Positions 16,814 to 24,022 of a stretch of 32,552 nucleotides of DNA are shown here, one piece after another. Position 1 is the stretch's first letter, and each line of letters opens with the position of its first letter. The notes beneath the pieces were generated by a model. That model had not been told where the DNA came from and did no database searches. It worked only from the letters and a program-made list of their open reading frames with translations. The DNA is from Acidobacteriota bacterium (GTDB lineage: Bacteria; Acidobacteriota; Terriglobia; Bryobacterales; Bryobacteraceae), in NCBI GenBank assembly GCA_016215215.1, contig JACRKW010000386.1, positions 1 through 32,552 on the forward strand. Reading direction: 5' to 3'. Position numbers and translations under genes: made by a program.

Positions 16814-17970
16814 CCAAACAACGCGAACCTGGACTTCCTCTCCTCCGGAGCCAGGTTGGCTAATCTTCTCGCCAGACGCCGTATGGCGACACGGACCTCA
16901 CTCTTCTCCGGTAGCAGTTGACCCGCTGAATAGGCCTCCTCCACCGCGCCATAGTTGTTGGGTACCGTCACCGTGACTTCCATTCCGATGGCATGCTCTA
17001 TCTCGTCGGTGCTCAACTGCACCCGCCTGGACATACGGTTCAGAACCAGCCGGATGTGATTGCGCCGGAAGCCAAGGCTGGTCAGGTGCGTCAGCGCCAG
17101 CTTGGTCATTTGCAGCGCCGGCATCTCCGGCGTCGTCACCAGACAGAGTTCGTCCAAGTCTTCCAGCAGGCCCAATGCGCCGGCGTCTACGCCGTGGCCC
17201 AGGTCCAACGCCAGATAGTCGTACCTGGTCTTGGCGAAATGGACCACATGCCGGATCTCCGCCGGCTTCGGGAACTCGCGCAGGAAATCAGAGACGGGGC
17301 CTGCCATGACATCCACGCCCGAGTAGCCATTGGATACAAGTGACCGCCAGTAGCTGTCGTCCAGCCGCTGCATCCCGCGCATGGCGTCCAGGACCGAATA
17401 CCTCGACTTGGCCTGCATCAGGATCCGCACCAGACCCGCCGAGAAGTCCAGATCGGCCAGCAGCGTCTGCTTTCCGGTCAAGTCCGCCAACTCCAGCGCC
17501 GCATGGCACGCAATGGTGGTGGCGCCGCAGCCGCCCTTGGCGCCGAGGAAACCGAACGTCAGAGCATGGTGGGCCTCCCCAGGCGAACGCTCCTCCCTGA
17601 GATGCGCCAATCTCTCCAGAGCCTCGCGCAGAACGCTGCCCAACGGGCTGTATAGATACTCGTTGGCTCCGGCCCGGATCGCTTTCAGAATGTCGTCTGG
17701 AGCCGCACTTTCCCTCACCACGATCACGAACGGTTGCCCTGTGGTTGCCTTGATGGCAGGAATCAGCTCGGAAAGGGCTACCGGCAGAATTGAAGGGTCC
17801 AGCAGCAGAACGTCCGGCTTGAGCCTCTCTATCTTCTCCAGCAGTATCGCGGGATCCGCCGCCACCCCCTGCTCAAGCACCACTCTTACCGGGAGTGACT
17901 GCAACTCCGCTTGCGCCTCCTCCCAGAGACGCGCCGAGGAGATGGCCATGCCGATGCTTAATGGGTACAT
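16810..17970 (-). CDS. cpaE: CpaE/TadZ-type ATPase (receiver-like domain plus ParA/MinD-like domain)
   Basis: The 386-residue protein has a receiver-like N-terminal domain (about 1-120) with the PDVLLLDPS strand end, then a P-loop domain with a deviant Walker A, KGGCGATT at 145-152. The last Lys of classical ParA is replaced, as in many CpaE/TadZ proteins. The TLLADLDFSAGLV and YDYLALDLGHGVD motifs fit a MinD/ParA fold. TadZ/CpaE proteins place the Tad machine at the pole or septum by analogy with Caulobacter and Aggregatibacter. It lies between the secretin gene (30 bp upstream) and cpaF (4-bp overlap). Confidence 0.88.
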   Translation of the reverse strand: MYPLSIGMAISSARLWEEAQAELQSLPVRVVLEQGVAADPAILLEKIERLKPDVLLLDPSILPVALSELIPAIKATTGQPFVIVVRESAAPDDILKAIRAGANEYLYSPLGSVLREALERLAHLREERSPGEAHHALTFGFLGAKGGCGATTIACHAALELADLTGKQTLLADLDFSAGLVRILMQAKSRYSVLDAMRGMQRLDDSYWRSLVSNGYSGVDVMAGPVSDFLREFPKPAEIRHVVHFAKTRYDYLALDLGHGVDAGALGLLEDLDELCLVTTPEMPALQMTKLALTHLTSLGFRRNHIRLVLNRMSRRVQLSTDEIEHAIGMEVTVTVPNNYGAVEEAYSAGQLLPEKSEVRVAIRRLARRLANLAPEERKSRFALFG

Positions 17971-18000
17971 GTCAGAACCTCTGGCCAGCAGCCGGGCGAC

Positions 18001-19470
18001 TCAGCGGATTGCCCCCCTAGTCACCGTCGCGGACCCGGCGCCGGTAGTCTTCTCTTGCTCCTTCTCCAGCCGCTTCTCTTCCCGCAATACCTCCACCGGC
18101 AGCGACTGCTTCTTCGCCGGCGGTGGCCCGCCCGTCGTCTCCGTGCCCGGCGTACGTGGCGCGGCCGTCGAGCCCTCCTTCATGAATGGCACCGGATACG
18201 TCAGGCTTGGCGCAGTCTGGTCAGCCGGAATCGGACGCACGATCTCTGGCGTCACCAGAACAAGCAGTTCGCTCTTCTCCTTCTGCGTCGACCGGGACTT
18301 GAACAGTTGGCCCAGCAATGGAATGTCGCCCAGGCCGGGGATTTTGCTCAGGATCTCCGTCGTGCGGTTGTCCAGCAATCCGGCGATGGCGAAACTCTGC
18401 CGGTCCGACAGCTCGATTTCGGTGATCACTCTCCGGGTGGCCAGCGCCGGGATGTTGAAGCCCTGGTAGGTCAGCCCGTTGGCAAAGTCCAGCGCGCTCA
18501 CCTCCGGCGCCACCCGCAGTCGGATGGTTCCACGCGAGGTGAGGTAAGGAGTGAAGTTCAGGCGCACGCCGAACTCGCGGAACTGAATCGTCACCATCGG
18601 GATGCCTGTCGAACCCTGCACCACGGGATAGGGATATTCGCCGCCCGCCAGGAAACTGGCCTCTTTTCCATTGGCTGCCAATACGTTCGGTTCAGCCAGC
18701 ATCTCCACCAGTTTCTTGGCCTCCAGCGCCTTGATCGTCGCCCCCAGATCCAGATCCGGCCGGAAGAGAAAGACGTTCAACGCTTCGCTCAGGTTGAAAC
18801 TGCCGCTGTTGATGGTCGCGCCGGTGACTCCGGGGGGATTGTACACTCCGGTGGTCGTTCGGCCGATGGTATTGCCGGAGCCCGTCGAAAACAGGTTCAC
18901 TCCCAGGTCCTTCGAGACCGTCCTGTCGATGTTCGCAAACCTCACCTTGAGCAGGATCTGCGGTTCGCCCTCAGGAACGTTCACGTTCAGGAGGTTCACC
19001 AGCTTCACTTCTTTGCCTAGGCTTGAAGCGATGGCTGTGGCCCGGTCCGAGTCGGTCATGCTGTTCACTGTCCCGCGCAGGTAGACCGTCTCCCCTTCCA
19101 TGCTCAGGCTGACATTCTGGCCTGGGAGTTCCCTCTCCACCTCGCGCCGCAGGTTCTCCGCGCGCTTGTCAGGACGCACGGCGACAGTGACGTCGAATAG
19201 CAACCGGTTGCCGCCTTTCTGCCACACAATCACGCTGGTCTGTCCGGCTGCCTTGCCATTCAATAGAACCTCCAACGGCGAAACGCCCACCGCTTCCACC
19301 ACCGCCGGATCTGCTACCGACACCCGCTCTACTTCCACCGGGCTGTCGATCACCAGCGTCTTGCCCACCACCACGTTCAATTCACGCTGCGACGCCGCGG
19401 CCTGCTGCCCACAGAGCAATCCGGCCGGAAGCGCAATCAGCAACAACGCCCGCATCCACTTGGAGTTCAC
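18001..19470 (-). CDS. cpaC: CpaC/RcpA outer-membrane secretin of the Tad pilus
   Basis: The 489-residue protein begins with a signal peptide (about 1-22). A pilus-assembly N-terminal domain follows (about 28-100; ELNVVVGKTLVIDSP, then VSVADPAVVEAVGVSP). Next come a BON-type domain (about 103-165; VYLRGTVNSMTDSDRA) and the secretin core (about 165-415; LVEMLAEPNVLAANGKEASFLAGGEYPYPV, then the final SELLVLVTPEIVRPI). A Pro/Lys/Glu-rich tail of about 60 residues follows the core. It forms the outer-membrane pore for the pilus. The start overlaps the cpaB stop (ATGA). No separate pilotin or CpaD/RcpB gene is visible nearby. Confidence 0.93.
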   Translation of the reverse strand: MNSKWMRALLLIALPAGLLCGQQAAASQRELNVVVGKTLVIDSPVEVERVSVADPAVVEAVGVSPLEVLLNGKAAGQTSVIVWQKGGNRLLFDVTVAVRPDKRAENLRREVERELPGQNVSLSMEGETVYLRGTVNSMTDSDRATAIASSLGKEVKLVNLLNVNVPEGEPQILLKVRFANIDRTVSKDLGVNLFSTGSGNTIGRTTTGVYNPPGVTGATINSGSFNLSEALNVFLFRPDLDLGATIKALEAKKLVEMLAEPNVLAANGKEASFLAGGEYPYPVVQGSTGIPMVTIQFREFGVRLNFTPYLTSRGTIRLRVAPEVSALDFANGLTYQGFNIPALATRRVITEIELSDRQSFAIAGLLDNRTTEILSKIPGLGDIPLLGQLFKSRSTQKEKSELLVLVTPEIVRPIPADQTAPSLTYPVPFMKEGSTAAPRTPGTETTGGPPPAKKQSLPVEVLREEKRLEKEQEKTTGAGSATVTRGAIR

Positions 19471-20363
19471 TGCTTCACCTCCTTCACGGCCCGCTCCGTT
19501 TCGTACTGCCCCACCTTCACGTTTTCCCGCTTGGCCCCGGAGATGATCTCCATGTGGATTGGGACTAGCACCTTCTCCACCTTGGGCGGCTGCGGCTTCT
19601 GGATGGCCGCCCGAACCGCCGCCGGCGCGCTCATCGGCAGTCCCGTCGGACGCCCCGAAAACAGATACGCCGTCGCTGTCCCGGGCGTCTTTACCTTGTC
19701 CTGGTCCAGCGGATTGCGCAGCACCAGCTGCAGCTTGGTCTCATTGCCAGCCAGACTCAGGATCTCTGCCTCCTCCGGCGTCACCAGTAAGTTCACCACT
19801 TGCACCGTTACCGGCTTGCCGTCCGGTTCTCGCTGGATATTCTGGCCGGCCGATAGAACCTCTACGTTCTGCAGAAGCGTCCGGGCCTGGCTCCCCAGCG
19901 TGTCCTTGGCCGCGTTCGGCGGCGTCCCGCAGGCGATCACGTCCACCTTCATGCCCGGCAGCACGAACCCTGCGAGTCCAACCACCTCGTTCACCTTTAC
20001 CGCCACCGCCCGCTTGCCGGCAGGAATGGTGACCGCCAGTCCCGCGCCTGCGCCCTTCTGCGCGAAGTGCGAGTTCAGCAACACCTCGCCTCGCTGGGTC
20101 AGGACCAATGACCCACGCCCGATCACGTCTTCGGCGGTCTTGATGCTGCCCGGCGGCAGCGGCCCGCCCCAGTTAGTGACCGTGAAATCCCCTTCCTTCA
20201 CCAGGTAGCCGATTGGCATGTCGCGCGTCGCCACCAGCGCCTGCCTGTCCCCGCCGCCGGCTGCGCCCCCCAGACGCCCCAGAATCAGCTTGTAAACAAC
20301 CGCGCTGGCCGCCAGCGAGACAGCGACCGCGAAGACGATGACGCCTAAGAATCTCTTATTCAC
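19467..20363 (-). CDS. cpaB: Flp pilus assembly protein CpaB (second copy)
   Basis: The 298-residue protein has one N-terminal membrane anchor (about 5-27), a SAF domain (about 40-105; ATRDMPIGYLVKEGDF) and the RcpC/CpaB domain (about 112-225; GKRAVAVKVNEVVGLAGFV, GMKVDVIACG). A charged C-terminal extension of about 60 residues is absent from the shorter copy at 935-1630. It acts in the periplasm with the secretin, whose gene overlaps its stop by 4 bp. It lies 157 bp after flp, separated from it by a large hairpin. Confidence 0.9.
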   Translation of the reverse strand: MNKRFLGVIVFAVAVSLAASAVVYKLILGRLGGAAGGGDRQALVATRDMPIGYLVKEGDFTVTNWGGPLPPGSIKTAEDVIGRGSLVLTQRGEVLLNSHFAQKGAGAGLAVTIPAGKRAVAVKVNEVVGLAGFVLPGMKVDVIACGTPPNAAKDTLGSQARTLLQNVEVLSAGQNIQREPDGKPVTVQVVNLLVTPEEAEILSLAGNETKLQLVLRNPLDQDKVKTPGTATAYLFSGRPTGLPMSAPAAVRAAIQKPQPPKVEKVLVPIHMEIISGAKRENVKVGQYETERAVKEVKQ

Positions 20364-20463
20364 AGCCGGTGTTCCTCCGCATCACCTGCAAAAACCGCCT
20401 ACGGCCCCGGGCCGCCCTCTCCTCGCACGGTCCAACCGGGCCATGCGCGGGTCTAACGAATAC

Positions 20464-20508
20464 CGCCACGGGCGGGTGGTCATGCCGACACGCAACCCGC
20501 CCGCGGCG
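20464..20508 (-). promoter_or_regulatory. Large stem-loop between flp and cpaB
   Basis: Positions 20464-20477 pair with 20495-20508: 13 base pairs and one A/C mismatch around a 17-nt loop, very GC-rich. The structure starts 12 bp after the flp stop in the direction of transcription. No T-run follows, so it is not a standard intrinsic terminator. A 3' stabiliser, processing site or partial attenuator would let pilin be made in excess over downstream assembly proteins. That role is inferred from position. Confidence 0.5.
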
Positions 20509-20520
20509 CAATGCCGGCCA

Positions 20521-20697
20521 CTAGGCGGGCGGGAGGTTGCTCACGTTGGTGTTGATCTTGTCGTACGTTGTGTCGAGGCTGGTTCCGACTGCTCTGACGG
20601 CGGCGATGGTGAACAGCGCGATGGCTCCCGCCAGCAACGCGTACTCAATCAAATCTTGGCCATCTTCTTCTTTCCAAAACTTCTTGATCAGTTCCAT
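20521..20697 (-). CDS. flp: Flp family type IVb pilin (prepilin)
   Basis: The 58-residue prepilin starts MELIKKFWKEEDG, a short charged leader ending in Gly13. The mature part begins QDLIEYALLAG, giving the Flp signature with Glu at +5 (Glu18) and Tyr at +6 (Tyr19) after the cleavage site. A hydrophobic helix runs to about residue 37 and a short polar tail follows. The CpaA peptidase (7632-8204) should process it. An open frame extends upstream, but this ATG is chosen because it gives the correct prepilin leader and has a purine-rich AAGGGAAG site before it. Its first 10 bases overlap the end of the PilZ-like gene. Confidence 0.93.
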   Translation of the reverse strand: MELIKKFWKEEDGQDLIEYALLAGAIALFTIAAVRAVGTSLDTTYDKINTNVSNLPPA

Positions 20698-21209
20698 TTG
20701 TCTTCCCTTTTCCTTTGTTCTTGTTCTGTTACGCCGATTTCGGCTCCGTTGACGTTTCCCCCGGCCGTCTGGCCGCGGGTGTCCCTCTCTTCCTGAGGAA
20801 CGGAAGATCCCTCCTCCAAAGAACCCGGCCCCACCTGCTGAAAGTGCAGCTGCTGGACCCGCACCGTCAACCACAGCGTGCCGTCACTGCATTCGGACAC
20901 GTGCGTCGCTCTGCCCGTGCAGCGCATCGCGCGCCGTCCGAACCTCGAACTTGACGGTAGGCCAACATCCAACAGCACAGAGTCCTGTGCCCGGATTGTC
21001 CGGCCTTGCAAGTCTCCTCGATACACGTGGATCACCGCGCCCTTGCGGTCGAACGAACTCACCGTCGCCGTCAGGGCCGCCAGCTGAAGCCCTGGGAAAC
21101 TCGCGACACAGCGCAGATCCTGTACCGCGGAGTGTAACCTCGTAGGTTTTACGCCGGTTCCCATGGCTGGTAACGCAGCTAAGGTAAACAACTTGGCGCC
21201 GATGTTCAA
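20688..21209 (-). CDS. PilZ-like domain protein upstream of and overlapping flp
   Basis: The 173-residue frame begins at a TTG (21209); an ATG at 21164 is the alternative start, and neither has a strong ribosome site. The centre (about 45-130) contains TVSSFDRKGAVIHV, SVLLDVGLPSSSRFGRRAMRCTGRATHVSE and GTLWLTVRVQQLHF. This resembles the PilZ-related proteins common in Acidobacteria. A canonical RxxxR plus (D/N)xSxxG c-di-GMP signature is not clearly present, so ligand binding is doubtful. The tail is polar and probably disordered. The gene ends inside the flp start (10-bp overlap), so flp translation may depend on it. Confidence 0.6.
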   Translation of the reverse strand: MNIGAKLFTLAALPAMGTGVKPTRLHSAVQDLRCVASFPGLQLAALTATVSSFDRKGAVIHVYRGDLQGRTIRAQDSVLLDVGLPSSSRFGRRAMRCTGRATHVSECSDGTLWLTVRVQQLHFQQVGPGSLEEGSSVPQEERDTRGQTAGGNVNGAEIGVTEQEQRKREDKWN

Positions 21210-21219
21210 TCTTCCATTT

Positions 21220-21240
21220 GGTTAGGCTAACCTCGGTTAG
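21220..21240. promoter_or_regulatory. Three alternating inverted half-sites just upstream of the PilZ-like gene
   Basis: The sequence holds GGTTAG (21220-21225), CTAACC (21227-21232) and GGTTAG (21235-21240) in a row. The first two form a near-perfect palindrome, and the middle unit can pair with either flank. It lies 11-31 bp upstream of the TTG start at 21209, on the leader side. It could be a protein-binding operator or a small RNA switch with two exclusive hairpins. Confidence 0.4.
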
Positions 21241-21396
21241 TAGCCACTGCGTACCTGCAAGTCGCTGATCTGGGTGAACTTCTCGGCCCAGTACGGCCAG
21301 CGATATTATTCTCTTGCATGTGGCGCGAACTGGGGTTAATCTCTTAGTGCTTGCTGTTTGGTCGCAGCATGCCAGAGAAGAACAAAAAATAGCACC

Positions 21397-21428
21397 TGTA
21401 CATTTATGCATATGTATATGTACATTTA
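21397..21428. promoter_or_regulatory. Direct repeat TGTACATTTA in an AT-rich island of the divergent region
   Basis: TGTACATTTA occurs at 21397-21406 and again at 21419-21428, 22 bp apart, about two helical turns. Each copy contains the palindrome TGTACA, and the spacer is AT-rich (TGCATATGTATA). The area stands out against GC-rich surroundings. It lies between the PilZ-like/flp operon and the LuxR-type gene, so it may bind a regulator controlling one or both. The rest of the 21210-21505 gap shows no further gene. Confidence 0.45.
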
Positions 21429-21471
21429 CTCGACTTAGCTGACGGCTGGAGGCTCGACTCCTCTGGCCGAC

Positions 21472-21490
21472 AACAACCATCTTGGTTGTT
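21472..21490 (+). promoter_or_regulatory. Inverted repeat directly upstream of the LuxR-type gene ribosome site
   Basis: AACAACC (21472-21478) is complementary to GGTTGTT (21484-21490) with a 5-nt loop. It ends 5 bp before the GGAGG ribosome site at 21496-21500. It may be an operator, possibly for autoregulation, or a leader hairpin. Confidence 0.35.
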
Positions 21491-21505
21491 TCAACGGAGG
21501 ACACA

Positions 21506-22255
21506 GTGGCTCGAACGAAGGTCTTTATTTTCACAGAGCAACCGCTTCTGGCGGAAGGTCTGCGAAGCATTCTTAACTCTCACCCCTCTCTTGAATTCGC
21601 CGGTAGCACTGGAGGCGCGGAATCTATCCTCCCAATGCTTCAGGAGATACTTCCCGAACTCGTAGTGGTCGATTGGAGCCCCAGGCTCTCGTGGACCGTG
21701 CTTGCCAGCGCTTGCTCAGAACCCTCTCGCAGGGTGATGTTGCTGGCGCGGCACCTGGAGCCGGAACTCGTCTTCCAGGCCCGCGAGGCCGGAGTTTCCG
21801 CGGTAGTGGACACCCAGAACACCGCGGAATTCCTCACTGAAGCGCTCGAGCATGTCGCCGAGGGCGAATGCGTCTTCGATTCGGCGATGAATGAGAGTCT
21901 GCGTGTTTCCCGTGCGGTGCGGCTGACTCCGCGCGAGGGGGAACTGGTCGCGCTGCTCTCGCAGGGACTGAAGAACAAGGAGATCGCCACCTGCCTCTCC
22001 ATCTCCGAGGGCACCGTGAAGGTCTATCTCTCCAAGCTCTTTCAGAAAGTCGGCGCTAAGGACCGCTTCGAGCTGGCCCTTTTCGGGCTGAAGAACCTCA
22101 CAAACGCCGAAATGGGTTTCGATCAGGAGTTGTCACCGCGAAAACCGCCGACCTCTTCTCGAGCGGCCGAGGCGCACCCTCTCCGCGCGCTGATAGTCCG
22201 TCCTTCGGTGGTCGTGACAACTCCAAACTACTTCGGGGTCGCGGCAGGCCGCTGA
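21506..22255 (+). CDS. LuxR/NarL-type transcription regulator with atypical receiver
   Basis: The chosen GTG at 21506 has a strong GGAGG site 5 bp before it; an in-frame TTG at 21482 would add 8 residues but lacks one. The 249-residue product has a receiver-like domain (about 3-120) starting VFIFTEQPLLAEGL. The paired acidic residues usual at the first strand end are replaced by TEQ, while an Asp remains in LVVVDWSP. A LuxR helix-turn-helix follows (about 140-200: LTPREGELVALLSQGLKNKEIATCLSISEGTVKVYLSKLFQKVG). Phosphorylation control is therefore doubtful. Its location between the pilin operon and the tonB/tadG genes suggests it regulates the pilus genes. The next gene starts 1 bp after its stop. 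Confidence 0.85.
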   Translation: MARTKVFIFTEQPLLAEGLRSILNSHPSLEFAGSTGGAESILPMLQEILPELVVVDWSPRLSWTVLASACSEPSRRVMLLARHLEPELVFQAREAGVSAVVDTQNTAEFLTEALEHVAEGECVFDSAMNESLRVSRAVRLTPREGELVALLSQGLKNKEIATCLSISEGTVKVYLSKLFQKVGAKDRFELALFGLKNLTNAEMGFDQELSPRKPPTSSRAAEAHPLRALIVRPSVVVTTPNYFGVAAGR

Positions 22256-22256
22256 A

Positions 22257-23912
22257 ATGAAGACGGTCATCCGCGTCGCCCTGCGCCCGGGCGGGATGAC
22301 GCGGCTTGACGAGCCGGGCGCCTGGGAAATTCCCTCATTCGCCACGTTTCCTTCCCGGTCGCGAAGTTTCCCGTTCGCCATCGCGGCGTCGATCTGCTTC
22401 CACCTGCTTGCCGTGATCGTCATTCCAGAGGCCATTCGGATTGCCACCACACCGCCCATCAACGTGATGCGGGACCTCCTCGCCAAGTCACGCGTGGAGC
22501 CCCTGCTGCTGCGCATTCCAGCCAGCCAGCCCCTGTTGCTGCCGGCGGTCCGGAGGGCGGTCGCCCGGGCCGCCCCAGTCAGACGCTCCGCGCCCGCCCC
22601 CAGCCCCGTGATTCCTCCGGCGCAAACGGCTCCTCAGGAGATATCCACTGCCGCAGCCGTGCTGGTGCAGCCGCAAAGTGTGCCCCCGCCGGCGGCCGTC
22701 GCTCTTCGGATTCGCTCGTATGCCGTCTGGACCGGCCGGTCCCCACGCAGGACTCCAATCCCAATCGTCGCCGGCTCGGCTGAGCCCCTCCCGGCTACCG
22801 TTATCGCAGGTCCGGTTGCACACGCTGAGATCCCCCTGCCGGCTCCTCCGGTGGAAGCGGTTTCTTCACAGCCGGTCCACTCTGACCGTGCCGGCCTCAC
22901 GTTGCCCCCCTCCGGTTCGGCGCCCCTCCGATCCGAAGCGCCGCCCGAGCCGTTGGGGAGCGCGGCCGCAGGCGAACCCGCGGCCGTCATCGCCATATCT
23001 TCTCTTCCGCCCGCCCCTGACCAGGTTCTGGAGATCCCTCCTGGCAATTACCTGATCACGGGCGGCAATGGAGGCTCCCCCAAGCCCGAAACCACTTCGC
23101 CCGCACCATCCCCGGAACCTGCCAAGGCTGGTCCGGTGAAGACCGCGCAGCTCGCCGCGCCCTCTCCACCAACGCCTTCTCCAGCTACTACTTCTCCACC
23201 TGCCACTTCTCCATCCACCCCTTCTGCGCCAACCCCATCATCGCCCGCGCCGAGGCCCGCTCCCGCTGAGGCGCTGGTCTCATCCACCCGGGCCATCCAC
23301 AGCCCGCCGCCCGTCGCCGCCTTATCGCCAGTGCCGGTTGCTCAACCGGTTGAAGTGCAAGTCAACTCCAACCGGGTGATCGCCACCCCGTCTGGCACGA
23401 TTCAGCTCCGCGGCAACAACGACGGCTCCACTTCTCTCACCTACCCTCGCGACGGCCGGTTTGACATCGTCGTCGTCCAATCCGGCGCTCCGGAAGCCGC
23501 CGGTGATCTTTCCCAAATTCTCTCCGGCAAGCCGGTTCATACCGTATTCATTCAGGTCGGTGAGACCAGGGAATGGGTGCTTCAGTACTGCCTGCCCGCC
23601 GGTTCGACCAACGACATCCGGCAGTCCGGCATGGTGGTCACGCTGGGCGCGCCGCCGCCACTCAAGGCGCCCTACCTGCTCGAGGCGCATCTTCCACCAG
23701 GCCCGGCGTGGCGCGCCAAGAACCACCAGGTCTTCCACGCGCTGCTGAGCGCCAACGGCAGGTTGGAGCAGATCCGGACCGTCAAGCCGGGCTCGGAAGC
23801 CTCCCAATTGCTCGACTATCTGCCTCGCTGGACCTTCCGCCCGGCCACGGCCGGTGCTGAGACGAAGTCCGTGGAGGTTTTGCTCATCATTCCTCCTGAC
23901 CCAACGTCATGA
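22257..23912 (+). CDS. TonB-like proline-rich periplasm-spanning protein
   Basis: The 551-residue protein has a short cytoplasmic N-terminus, one membrane segment (about 38-60, FPFAIAASICFHLLAVIVIP) and a very long Pro/Ala/Ser-rich region (about 75-365). A folded C-terminal part (about 370-551) ends LPRWTFRPATAGAETKSVEVLLIIP. That last stretch resembles the TonB C-terminal domain found in Acidobacterial TonB-like proteins. It may link the inner membrane to an outer-membrane partner. No ExbB/ExbD genes are nearby. It follows the LuxR-type gene by 1 bp, so the two are co-transcribed. A specific role with the Tad pilus is only inferred from location. Confidence 0.6.
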   Translation: MKTVIRVALRPGGMTRLDEPGAWEIPSFATFPSRSRSFPFAIAASICFHLLAVIVIPEAIRIATTPPINVMRDLLAKSRVEPLLLRIPASQPLLLPAVRRAVARAAPVRRSAPAPSPVIPPAQTAPQEISTAAAVLVQPQSVPPPAAVALRIRSYAVWTGRSPRRTPIPIVAGSAEPLPATVIAGPVAHAEIPLPAPPVEAVSSQPVHSDRAGLTLPPSGSAPLRSEAPPEPLGSAAAGEPAAVIAISSLPPAPDQVLEIPPGNYLITGGNGGSPKPETTSPAPSPEPAKAGPVKTAQLAAPSPPTPSPATTSPPATSPSTPSAPTPSSPAPRPAPAEALVSSTRAIHSPPPVAALSPVPVAQPVEVQVNSNRVIATPSGTIQLRGNNDGSTSLTYPRDGRFDIVVVQSGAPEAAGDLSQILSGKPVHTVFIQVGETREWVLQYCLPAGSTNDIRQSGMVVTLGAPPPLKAPYLLEAHLPPGPAWRAKNHQVFHALLSANGRLEQIRTVKPGSEASQLLDYLPRWTFRPATAGAETKSVEVLLIIPPDPTS

Positions 23913-23969
23913 TGAGTTGCTGAAAACAAACGACTAATCATCGAAGGTGGTTCATAACTAAAGGGAATC

Positions 23970-23998
23970 TTGATGGCCTCCATTCACCGCCATATACT
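23970..23998 (+). promoter_or_regulatory. Sigma70-type promoter for tadG-tadE-tadE
   Basis: A -35 box TTGATG (23970-23975) and a -10 box TATACT (23993-23998) are separated by exactly 17 bp. Transcription should start near 24005, about 18 bp before the tadG ATG with its GGAGG ribosome site. This separates the TadG/TadE genes from the LuxR/TonB-like unit. Confidence 0.65.
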
Positions 23999-24022
23999 CG
24001 TGAATCAAGACGGAGGTCTTCT

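Noticed and set aside
17381-19020. Long plus-strand frames (362 and 321 codons)
   Set aside because: They are antisense to cpaE and the secretin gene and carry no recognisable sequence.
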